Shown here: one piece after another, positions 24,618 to 33,458 of the stretch
How positions within the stretch are numbered: the first letter of the stretch is position 1
Layout of the letters: the number at the start of each line of letters is the position of its first letter
Assembly (NCBI GenBank): GCA_964633355.1
Contig: CAZWGO010000017.1
Coordinates: forward strand, 1-46,147
Direction: 5' to 3'
Origin: Micavibrio_B sp964633355
GTDB lineage: Bacteria; Pseudomonadota; Alphaproteobacteria; Micavibrionales; Micavibrionaceae
DNA: 46,147 bases
Program-made: the position numbers and the translations under genes
The notes under the pieces: generated by a model
Told to the model about the DNA's origin: nothing
Database searches by the model: none
Seen by the model: the letters and a program-made list of their open reading frames with translations, nothing else

Positions 24618-27600
24618 AAAAATATTTGAGCGCTTTCTTGGACAAGAAAATTTTAAACGCGGAGTTAGAAGAGTTTCGTGGAGTAGAAATGAATAAAAAC
24701 TCCGCGCTACTCCGCCAACTCCGCGTTAAAACGACTTCTATCTCGTCATTGCGAGCGCAGCGAAGCAATCCAGATCTATCCACCCCTTCTGGATTGCCGC
24801 GGTCGCTAACGCTCCCTCGCAATGACGAGAAACTTACGCAATCCGGCAACGTCTTCCTCGCCATTTTCGGCGCGGTCGCCATGGTTGGAGTACTCGGCGC
24901 GGGCGTGATGAATTTTTCTCAAGGCCCTGTACAAAATGCGATCACGCTGAACAAGAAAAATTCCTCGGATGTCGATATGGCGATGGTCGGGCAACTGGCA
25001 ATCATGTCGGCGACGAGCGCGACCAATAAAGGCGATTGCGACAATGATTCCTATGTCGAGCCGCCGGAATTTCGCGATGCCGGTGCCAATCCGAAACCGG
25101 TCGGCGGCGGTTATGTTCCCAATTCCATCGGCGCGGCGAAAAAAGATCCGTGGGGCACGGAATACGGTTATTGCGTCTGGGATGCCGGGCCTGTCACGTT
25201 AAATGCCGCCTGTCAAGGAACGTCCGGAACCGATAAGCGCCTGCAAGGCTCGGATTCCAAAATCTATCCGGTGATCGCGGTTATTTCCGCAGGTCCCGAT
25301 GGCGTCTTTACTACGACCTGCCGAAATTTTTCTACCGGTGCAACGCGGGCCGATCAGAATAACGACGGCGATCTCGACGATGTCGGTGATTTCCAGCTGG
25401 TGACGAAGGCGGCGGTAACGGATGACGATATTATCGTCACCTATTCCTATGAAGGCGCGATGGCCAGCTCCGGCGGTTTGTGGAAGATTAAATCTTCTGA
25501 CCAGAACACGGCTTACTTGAATAAAAAAATCGAGGCTCAGGCTGCGACCATTGTCGGTACCGGTACGTTTGAGCGCATCGCCGCTATCGGCGGGGATTTC
25601 GTCGATATCATATCGGGGCTAAAACTCGCCGATCCTCTTGTCATGGCGACATGCAATATTGCCAATATCAGCGTCCTGCGGCGTGCGTTGTCGGGATACG
25701 GCGTCGAAATGTGCAGCGGCACGGCCTGGACATCTGTCGGTGGCGGTGGTGGCGGTGGTGGCGGCGGAACGGTTGCCGCCATTAACGATCTTTACGACGG
25801 CGTCGTTGCCAGCACGAATGTTTTTGGCGGACTAGATGTCGGGAATGCGTCCCTAACCGGAAACAACAACACTGGCTTCGGTGTGCGGAATTTAAAAAAT
25901 CTGACAACGGGCAGTAATAATTCAGCTTTTGGTTTCGAAGCGATGGCGAATGCGACGGACGCTCACCACAATACTGCTATGGGCTGGCGCGCGGGTAATA
26001 AAATCACGAGCGGGACACGAAATACAGCATTTGGATACGAAGCTTTGGTGACTTGCACAAGTTGTAGCGGGAATACGGCGATTGGATTCCAATCTGGCAA
26101 AATGCTGACAACGGCGATTGAAAACACTTCGGCTGGAAGTCTTTCGATGTTGTCGAACACAAGCGGTGCAGGGAATTCGGTTATAGGATTCGAGGCATTG
26201 AAATCTGCGACCACCCCCAGCATGAACGTGATTGCTGGCTGGAATGCCGGAAAATTTGCGACAACGGCAACCAGTAACGTGCTGATCGGCTCTCAATCAT
26301 CCGGCGATTCGACCGCTACATATCGATCCCAAAACGTGGCCATAGGTACGGAGACAATGAAAACTGGCGGAGATATGAGAGATAATGTGGCTGTCGGGAC
26401 ATATTCTCTTCGATATGCGTATGGATGGAACAATGTCGGTATTGGATATGAGGCTTTAAGTGGCGCAAATAGTAACAATGTTGCAGTAGGCGCATCATCG
26501 ATGAATGGTACCGGGCTTGAACAGACGACCGGTGTTGGATATCTGGCATTAGCGGCGGCAACCGGTGCCAGAAATACGGCTATAGGAAATTACGGGCTGT
26601 ATGGTCTTACAACAGGGACGGATAACACGGCGGTCGGAGATAATGCGATTTATGCCGGTGGCGACATAACTCAAAATACAGCGGCTGGTAGCGGCGCGAT
26701 GCGAGCTTTAACGTCTGGCTCCGCTGGCAATACGGCTGCGGGTAAAGATTCCATGATGGGAACCGGGCTTAAATCCTATAATACGGCGATTGGTTTTGAA
26801 GCCTTGAAGGCCGGAACCGATATGATGCGCAACACAGCGGTCGGGTATCGCGCAGCGACCACGACGACGACCGGTAGCGATAATACGGCTTTGGGGCATG
26901 AGGCCTTANNNNNNNNNNNNNNNNNNNNNNNNNNNNNNNNNNNNNNNNNNNNNNNNNNNNNNNNNNNNNNNNNNNNNNNNNNNNNNNNNNNNNNNNNNNN
27001 NNNNNNNNACCACGACGACGACCGGTAGCGATAATACGGCTTTGGGGCATGAGGCCTTAAATTTAAATGTAACAGGATCGAATAATACAGTGGTTGGATA
27101 TCTAGCTGGCAGAGGGGTTACATCGTCTGATGTTACCATCATTGGCGGTCAAGGAAGCTCTACCTACGATATCGCCGCTGGTTCCGTTTATGCCGGATTT
27201 AATAGCTATCCGGCCTCAGCAGCCAGTGCGCTAAACACGGTTATTGGTGCCTATAGTACGTCAACAAGCGCTGCGAATGGAAGCAATGTCATCGCGGGGA
27301 CGAATGCCGGATTATCGCCCGGTACAGGAAATGTTGCCGTTGGCTATACCGCTCTTCAAGGAACAGGCGCGGTCGGGAATGTGGCGATTGGCAAGCAGGC
27401 TCTTCAATCCGCAACCGCAAGCAACAACACGGTGATAGGTAATGTCTCGGCAGCCTCTGCAACAACGCCAACCAAATTGACGACATTCGGAAACCAGAAT
27501 GTTGCTGCCACAAACCCAGGAAATGACAATACTTTGTTCGGATCTACTGCCGGGCAGTATTTAACCGGCGCATCAAATACGGCTTTTGGTACAGGAACTT

Positions 27601-28232
27601 TGCGCGGTACGGGATCGAAAGATGCAAATACGGCGCTTGGCTATGCTGCCTTGAATATCTTGACAACAGGAAGTAACAATACAGCGGCTGGATACTACAC
27701 CCTATCCGACACGACAACCGGTTCAAATAACACCGTGATCGGCAGAAATGCGAACGGAGGAGCGACGGGTAACGGGATAACGATCGTGGCTTCAAATCCG
27801 AGCATTACAGCCAACCTCTCGAATATTACAGCCATTGGCTTCCAGGCGGCAGTCACGGCCAGCAATACGGTTCGTTTCGGCAATACCGCTATCACAAATA
27901 TTTCCGGACAGGTTGCCTTCACTGCCACGTCCGATAAACGTGTTAAAAAAGACATTCACCCGAGCGATCTCGGCCTCGATTTCATCATGAAACTACAGCC
28001 TGTCTCTTATCGTCTGATCGCCGGCAATGGCCGCCTCGACTATGGTTTTATCGCACAGGACATTGAAAAAGCGCTCGAAGGCCGCAAAACAAACCTGATT
28101 ATGCGTGAAAATAACAAGGACCGGACCTATAAAATGCGCGGAGATGACTTATTATCGCCAATCGTAAAGGCCGTGCAGGAGCAGCAGCAAGCGCTGGAAA
28201 GCCTTGAAAAAGAGCTTGATTCAATGAGATAG
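24614..28232 (+). CDS. Giant pseudopilin-headed fibre protein 3 (beta-roll, S74 chaperone), interrupted by assembly gap
   Basis: Same plan as fibres 1 and 2 but without lectin or DUF1554 modules. It has a 78-residue leader built largely from palindromic repeats (residues 15-38 and 44-72), a hydrophobic helix (79-98), a GspG-like domain with DPWG from Asp178 and a poly-glycine linker encoded around 25740. NTAxGxxAL repeats and a Peptidase_S74 domain (SDKRVKKDI, Ser at 27930-27932, Lys five residues later) follow. The 100-N run splits the frame; deleting 100 or 151 nt rejoins it, giving about 1172 or 1155 residues. The start ATG has a GGGGGAG ribosome site and overlaps fibre 2 by 4 nt. An in-frame ATG at 24689 with its own GGAG is an alternative. 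Confidence 0.8.
24656..24727 (+). repeat. Palindromic repeat element A in fibre 3 leader
   Basis: Terminal arms AACGCGGAGTT (24656-24666) and AACTCCGCGTT (24717-24727) are perfectly complementary, and GGAGTAG/CTACTCC pair further inside. It is in frame, without stops, and encodes residues 15-38. Confidence 0.8.
24743..24828 (+). repeat. Palindromic repeat element B in fibre 3 leader
   Basis: An 86-nt element with arms TCGTCATTGCGAG and CTCGCAATGACGA, plus AGCAATCCAGA pairing with TCTGGATTGC inside. This CGTCATTGCGAG...CTCGCAATGACG form is a widespread interspersed palindrome in bacterial genomes, usually intergenic. Here it is in frame and encodes residues 44-72. Confidence 0.85.
26858..26908 (+). 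repeat. 51-bp unit left of the gap
   Basis: This is identical to 27009-27059. It encodes exactly one 17-residue beta-roll repeat (TTTTTGSDNTALGHEAL). Confidence 0.9.
26909..27008. other. Assembly gap, 100 N
   Basis: A run of exactly 100 N, the conventional placeholder for a gap of unknown length. It lies between two identical 51-bp repeat units of fibre gene 3. Confidence 0.98.
27009..27059 (+). repeat. 51-bp unit right of the gap
   Basis: An identical copy of 26858-26908, followed in register by the next repeat (NLNVTGSN). The true copy number here is not resolved by the assembly. Confidence 0.9.
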
Positions 28233-28387
28233 CAGCCGATATCAAACGCTGTTAATGTTATCTTAAATACCTGATTTAAAAAAGATTTTGGCGTTCACCT
28301 CCCTTTAACTATCGAATCGTATGATTGTCTCATAAGGGAAATCAAAGCCTCTTAAGGGGCTAAGCGAGTTAAACAGGGAATCTCGTC

Positions 28388-29668
28388 ATGATAAAAGATA
28401 TTGGACCGACAGCGACAAACGCAGATATCAGGATTTCTCCGATTGAGAATTGCCGCTTCGCCTACACAATCAATAATATGCAGCCGGTCCTGTGTAGCTG
28501 GATTTCCGATCAGCCACTTTTCTTCAATGATTGCGAGGTCGAAGAAGAAGATGACATTCTTGACGATCCGATCTTCAAGGCGCTGGAAAAAGACATCGCT
28601 TCACTGCGTCACAAAACCGACGCCTATGAAAAAATTTCCGCTGAATTCGTCGAGCCGCTTGAGATCAAGTCCCTTCGTTTTCTGGCTGATGCCGAATTTA
28701 TCTCTGCGCCTTACAAATCCGAAATACAAATCGCCTGTGAAGATTTAATTCAAAACAGCCGCTATGCCTCGATGCTTTATTCTTTCGCGCAATTGCATGG
28801 CGTAAGCTTTAAAGAAAGCGCGCAAATTACCGATGTATTTTACGACCGCGAAGCATCCTGTATTCTTGTCCGTGGCGATCTTGATACAGCCGCCAAAACA
28901 CTTTTAATCGCGCGTGAACTGCGCCGCGTCTGGCAACACAGAAATGGTGCCGGTATGCACCCGCTGACACTCCATCCCGACCACGCTGTTGTTGTCAACC
29001 GCGCTCAACTGGCCGATCTGACCATCTCGATGATCCGTACAGCCTGGGAATTGCAACTGGCTGGTGACAAAGATGCCTGGACCCGTATTGAAAATTCGAC
29101 TATGGCCGATTTGGGCCGTGCCTTTGCCCGCGAAGCCTGCTCGGATTTCCGCTCCTTAAACAGCGGCAAAGCATCCGTCGCCTGTTTCGAATCATGGTTT
29201 TTATCCGAGCGTTGCCGCAAGGCTGACCGCAGCCTGATCCAGCAAATGCTGGCTGATTACCAGGGTTATGTATTTGCCGATAACTCGGAAGCCAGCCGCT
29301 CGATTACGTTCGATCTTTTAAGCGCTCTGGGCAAGGTTCCGTTCGGCGAAAATTATTTGACCAAGGTCGCCAATCAAATTCTGGCTGATACGGTATTTAC
29401 AGAAGTTCGTGACCGCTCCAACGCCAACTTCCTATGGTTTATCAAATTCGAACGTTCTTTCCGCGACGGTGAAGCCGAAATCGCGCATGAGCAGCAAAAA
29501 ACAACTGGCCACAGCCATGTTCAAAAGACTAAACTGGTTGCACGTGAAGAAACGAGACCTTCTGCGAGTGTCATTGCTCTTCCTGTCCGCACAGCCGCAC
29601 CGGCGCAAGCGAAACAGGTAAATGGCCGCGCGGCGGATATCGTTCTTTTCATCCCGCCTGTTGAATAA
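28388..29668 (+). CDS. Uncharacterised protein, possibly DUF6782-like
   Basis: A 426-residue protein preceded by an AGGGAA ribosome site. It is mainly alpha-helical with no signal peptide. The central region has ARELRRVWQH, LHPDHAVVVNRAQLADL, AWELQLAGDKDAWTRIE and CFESWFLSERCRKAD; the C terminus is basic and low in complexity (RPSASVIALPVRTAAPAQ). I have a weak memory of this pattern in a putative metallopeptidase family (DUF6782), but no HExxH-like zinc motif is visible. It lies 155 nt after the fibre operon on the same strand and is a distant paralogue of the next gene. Confidence 0.65.
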   Translation: MIKDIGPTATNADIRISPIENCRFAYTINNMQPVLCSWISDQPLFFNDCEVEEEDDILDDPIFKALEKDIASLRHKTDAYEKISAEFVEPLEIKSLRFLADAEFISAPYKSEIQIACEDLIQNSRYASMLYSFAQLHGVSFKESAQITDVFYDREASCILVRGDLDTAAKTLLIARELRRVWQHRNGAGMHPLTLHPDHAVVVNRAQLADLTISMIRTAWELQLAGDKDAWTRIENSTMADLGRAFAREACSDFRSLNSGKASVACFESWFLSERCRKADRSLIQQMLADYQGYVFADNSEASRSITFDLLSALGKVPFGENYLTKVANQILADTVFTEVRDRSNANFLWFIKFERSFRDGEAEIAHEQQKTTGHSHVQKTKLVAREETRPSASVIALPVRTAAPAQAKQVNGRAADIVLFIPPVE

Positions 29669-29729
29669 GAATATCTAGTAAAACGATCTAACCTTAGTCC
29701 CGATCATTTCGATCAGCTCACGGACGTAT

Positions 29730-30749
29730 ATGAACAAAGAAGTACTGGAAATAACGCCTTCGGGCGGAATTTACTGCATCGTTAACCTGCCGAAACTGGC
29801 AGTGACGACTCATGATTTTTCAAAGCCCGGTGGCTATCCGATCCAAGAGCTTTTAGAGCAAATCAGGCTCGATCATAATTCATTCAGCTCCTTCCTGACC
29901 GATGGCGATATTTTGCGCTGGGGGCTGGCAAGAATTTGTGAAACGCAAATCGGCAGGGCGCTGGCGCATGATGCACGATTTGATGACTGGATGGTTGTTA
30001 TTGAAGACGGCGAGAACGCATCAAAATGCTTTATTGATACGGATATCCAATGCCTGTTTTTGCCGCGCGGCGCCCAGTCGTCCGCTGATTTTTCCCGTTC
30101 TCAACAACATCAAATGGAATTCCTCTTTCACTTCGGTAAAGGCCTGCGCTTGATCTGGCAATTTGGCATGGAAGGTTCGAAAGCGCAGTCTCTGGAGCCG
30201 AAAGATTTCCTCCTGTTTCAGCGTCTGACCGAAGCGGATAGGGATTTATCCGCGATACTCCTGGCCTATCAATTGCGCGAAGCGGGCGATCATGATCTAT
30301 GGCGATATATCCTGAGTGCGGATTTATCCGCGATTGCCGTTACACTTTGCGAATGTCTCGATTTTGATTCCAGTATGGACGGGTTGCTCGATGCTCTCGG
30401 TTTTGTGTTTCAGGACTGGTTTGCCAATGAGGAAAGATTGGCGCGGATTGATCATGACAGCCTGTCAGAACTCGATGAAAAGCAGGACGATCACGGTGCG
30501 CAAAATTTGCAATTCGACGATTTAATTCAATTGTCGATGTTGCCGGACGGATTTTCCTATCTGGAATATGCCGCGGCGGAAATTCTAAGCGATGCTTATT
30601 ATACAAGAATGACCGATGCCACGAATAAAGCGCATCTAAATCAGATTTTGGCCGAGACACAGATTCACATGTTAGAAGATATTGGTTTTCGCGATCAGGA
30701 ATTGGCAAAAAAATTCTTCCCGCATTCCACATTCGAAACGATCGTTTGA
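29730..30749 (+). CDS. Uncharacterised paralogue of the preceding gene
   Basis: A 339-residue protein sharing a colinear pattern with the 28388 gene: GLRLIWQFG against ELRRVWQHR, LEPKDFLLFQRLTEADRDL against LHPDHAVVVNRAQLADLTI, AYQLREAGDHDLW against AWELQLAGDKDAW, and WFANEERLARID against WFLSERCRKAD. Overall similarity is low, so the duplication is old. No signal peptide or known catalytic motif is seen. It ends 2 nt from the converging glucokinase stop. Position suggests association with the fibre operon, but this is only proximity. Confidence 0.65.
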   Translation: MNKEVLEITPSGGIYCIVNLPKLAVTTHDFSKPGGYPIQELLEQIRLDHNSFSSFLTDGDILRWGLARICETQIGRALAHDARFDDWMVVIEDGENASKCFIDTDIQCLFLPRGAQSSADFSRSQQHQMEFLFHFGKGLRLIWQFGMEGSKAQSLEPKDFLLFQRLTEADRDLSAILLAYQLREAGDHDLWRYILSADLSAIAVTLCECLDFDSSMDGLLDALGFVFQDWFANEERLARIDHDSLSELDEKQDDHGAQNLQFDDLIQLSMLPDGFSYLEYAAAEILSDAYYTRMTDATNKAHLNQILAETQIHMLEDIGFRDQELAKKFFPHSTFETIV

Positions 30750-30751
30750 TC

Positions 30752-31720
30752 TTAAGCGCGGCTTTTCAGAATTTTCTGGGCATGTGACGTAACGCCGAGC
30801 AGGCCGATGGCATCATGCTGAACCATGTAAACGGGTATCTGTTTCATCTTCTCACTCATGCGGCCTTTGGACTGAAACTCTTCCATGAATTTTGATTTAA
30901 GAAAATAATCGCCGAGCTTGGTTGGAATGCCACCGGCTATATAAATACCGCTATGCGCGTTTAAGGTTACAGCCAGGTCGGCAGCACGGCGTCCCAGAAA
31001 TAATAGCATCAAATCGAGGGCTTCGGTACAGATAGCACAAGCACCGCTCATGCCATCTTTACTGATTTGCTTTGCCGTGCGGTCAGGCGCTGATTTTTTA
31101 TCGAGCGCGCGAATGGCTGCATATAAATTCTCAAGGCCCTTACCCGAACAAACGCGCTCGGCAGAGATATGGTGATATTTGACTTTTAACTCTTCAAAGA
31201 TCTGAAATTCACGCAAAGATCGTGCGGCCATGGTTACATGTCCGCCTTCACCCGGTTGAGCGATATATTGCTCCCCGTCCCAGATCAAAGAGGCAACGCC
31301 CAGACCGGTTCCGGGGCCTAGAACACCAATCGCCTGTCCTTCTATTTTTTCGCCGCCGCCGATTTTTTGGATAAGGGAGGAGTCGATATCGGGAATAGCC
31401 AGAGCGACGGCTTTAAAATCATTCATGATCTCGAAGTAATCGAGCTTTAATTCACTTTGCACGCGGCTGGCGCGAAAGCTCCAGCGAAGATTGGTGAAAT
31501 TGACGAGGTCGCCCATGACAGGACCGGCTACGGCAAATACGCCCACAGATGGCGCGATATGCTTATTCAGGTTTTTAAGGTAGGTCTGCGCCGCTTCTGC
31601 CGGACCGCCGTAATCCTTGCATTCGAGCGTTTGAAGATCGTGCAAGCCTGATTGATCGACGATGCCGAACCGTGCGTTAGTACCACCGATATCGGCTATA
31701 AGGGCATAGAGATCAGTCAT
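30752..31720 (-). CDS. glk: Glucokinase
   Basis: A 322-residue ROK-unrelated (Glk-type) glucokinase with the phosphate loop ADIGGTNARFG (9-19), NDFKAVALAIP (sugar-binding Asn-Asp), GPGTGLGVA and PGEGGHV motifs. It phosphorylates glucose with ATP in the cytoplasm. Its start overlaps the stop of the alpha-glucosidase gene by 8 nt, so glucose released by that enzyme would be its natural substrate. Confidence 0.94.
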   Translation of the reverse strand: MTDLYALIADIGGTNARFGIVDQSGLHDLQTLECKDYGGPAEAAQTYLKNLNKHIAPSVGVFAVAGPVMGDLVNFTNLRWSFRASRVQSELKLDYFEIMNDFKAVALAIPDIDSSLIQKIGGGEKIEGQAIGVLGPGTGLGVASLIWDGEQYIAQPGEGGHVTMAARSLREFQIFEELKVKYHHISAERVCSGKGLENLYAAIRALDKKSAPDRTAKQISKDGMSGACAICTEALDLMLLFLGRRAADLAVTLNAHSGIYIAGGIPTKLGDYFLKSKFMEEFQSKGRMSEKMKQIPVYMVQHDAIGLLGVTSHAQKILKSRA

Positions 31721-33356
31721 TTGGATCTATCTCAAAAAAGGCATAGCCGTAGGAATCAAAATCCAGATGCAGATCGGTCAAAACCGAGCCATGAGAAATC
31801 TCTTCAATGAGGCGAACAGAAAAATATCCCATGGCTGTGAGTTCAATCGAGTTCTCATTTTGTGAAATATTATACAGGCAAAGAATTCTTTTATCCCCGA
31901 GGCGACGCTCAAAAGCCAAGATATCGCTGTGCGCATCGAGGAGTTCAACGTCACCAGTTTTCAGGATGTCGCTGTTTTTACGATAGGCAATAAAATTACG
32001 GTAATGATTGAGCGTCGAGTCGGCGTTTTTCTCCTGCAAATCGACCGACAGAAAAACATGTTCCGGATAAACCGGCAGCCATGTTTTCTCGCCATTCGAA
32101 AAACCGCAATTGGGCTTTGAATATTCCCAAGGAATTGGCGTGCGGCTGCCGTCACGTCCGGCATGTTCGGGATAGAGCGCCTTATCGTAAGGATCCTGCA
32201 ATTCTTCGAAAGTAAGCTGCGCCTGCGGCAAGCCAAGTTCCTCGCCCTGAAACATACAGTATGAGCCGCGCAGCGACAGGCCGATGGCCATGTTTAAAAG
32301 CGCGGCTTTATGTTGCAGATCCTTCGGCGGATTCATGCGCGTCACGGGGCGGGCAAAGTCATGATTAGAGGTTGCCCAACACATCCATCCGTCTTCGATG
32401 ATTTTCCCAACATGGGTCATGGCATTGATGATCGGCTGTTTGCTCATATCAGATGCTAAAAGCGTGAAAGAATAGGCTTGGCTGAAACGCTTGTTTTGCT
32501 GGGTGTATTGTGCGGCGGTCAGTTCGGAGTCTTCGCAGCATCCGGCTTCGGCAAGTAAGCAGCGATCCGGCCATTGATCGACAAAGGCGCGTATTTCTTC
32601 GACCAGATCGATATTCTCTGGTTGGTTGACGCTGTATTGGCGAATTTGAAAAATGATCGGATTCGATGGCGGCGGATCAACCGGCAAAGGCTCGCCTTCC
32701 GGACGTGATGGATTATCGCGCAGATGTTTGTCTGCAAGGTAAAGATTGGCCACATCCAGACGGAAGCCGTCGACGCCCATGTCGAGCCAAAAAGCCGCCG
32801 TATCTTTGATCGCGGCGCGGACATCAGGATTCCAAAGATTGAGGGCGGGTTGCTCTTTTAAGAAGTGATGGAGATAATATTGGCGGCGCTTTGCAGACCA
32901 TGTCCATGCTGGTCCTCCGAACCATGATAGCCAGTTATTCGGCGCCGTACCGTCCGCTTTCGGATCTGCCCAGACATACCAGTCCGCTTTCGCGTTATCG
33001 CGGGTAGATGTGCTTTCCTTGAACCAGTCATGCTGGTCGGATGAATGCGACCAGACCATGTCGATCAGGACTTTCAGGCCGAGGCCATGCGCCTTGTCGA
33101 GAAGATTTTTGAAATCGTCGAGATCGCCGAAAACCGGATCAACGGATTTATAGTCGGACACGTCATAGCCGAAATCTTTCATCGGCGATTTCATGAAAGG
33201 GGAAATCCAGATCGCGTCGACTCCGAGTGAGGCGATATGATCGAGTTTTTGAATAATGCCTTTAAGGTCGCCGACACCGTTATTACTGGTGTCGTAGAAA
33301 CTACGCGGATAAATTTGATAAATAACGCCGCCGCGCCACCAGTTTGTTTCAGACAT
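31713..33356 (-). CDS. GH13 alpha-glucosidase
   Basis: A 547-residue alpha-amylase-family hydrolase of the oligo-1,6/alpha-glucosidase type. Conserved regions are DMVWSHSSDQHDWF, GFRLDVAN (nucleophile Asp201), LLAEAG (acid/base Glu270) and SNHDFARP (Asp333). No signal peptide, so cytoplasmic. It cleaves glucose from alpha-glucosides such as maltose or isomaltose; trehalose cannot be excluded. It lies between otsA and glk on one strand, which suggests a glucoside utilisation and trehalose turnover operon. Confidence 0.92.
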   Translation of the reverse strand: MSETNWWRGGVIYQIYPRSFYDTSNNGVGDLKGIIQKLDHIASLGVDAIWISPFMKSPMKDFGYDVSDYKSVDPVFGDLDDFKNLLDKAHGLGLKVLIDMVWSHSSDQHDWFKESTSTRDNAKADWYVWADPKADGTAPNNWLSWFGGPAWTWSAKRRQYYLHHFLKEQPALNLWNPDVRAAIKDTAAFWLDMGVDGFRLDVANLYLADKHLRDNPSRPEGEPLPVDPPPSNPIIFQIRQYSVNQPENIDLVEEIRAFVDQWPDRCLLAEAGCCEDSELTAAQYTQQNKRFSQAYSFTLLASDMSKQPIINAMTHVGKIIEDGWMCWATSNHDFARPVTRMNPPKDLQHKAALLNMAIGLSLRGSYCMFQGEELGLPQAQLTFEELQDPYDKALYPEHAGRDGSRTPIPWEYSKPNCGFSNGEKTWLPVYPEHVFLSVDLQEKNADSTLNHYRNFIAYRKNSDILKTGDVELLDAHSDILAFERRLGDKRILCLYNISQNENSIELTAMGYFSVRLIEEISHGSVLTDLHLDFDSYGYAFFEIDPND

Positions 33357-33407
33357 GCTAATCCGCTAAATCTCGTAAAAGTTGTAGATTTCTTATATAG
33401 CGCGGAT

Positions 33408-33458
33408 AATGAAAAGCAAGCCTGCTTATAAAGCTGAGCCCTGCTTTTACTTTTCATT
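33408..33458 (-). terminator. Imperfect hairpin between otsA and the glucosidase gene
   Basis: Arms AATGAAAAG (33408-33416) and CTTTTCATT (33450-33458) form a 9-bp stem touching the last base of the otsA stop codon, with weaker inner pairing and no clear U-tract. It could be a partial terminator or a processing site. Confidence 0.3.

Noticed and set aside
26898..28232. A separate gene starting at 26898
   Set aside because: Its frame begins inside the other half's repeat and runs through the N run. It is the second half of fibre gene 3 after a gap of arbitrary length.
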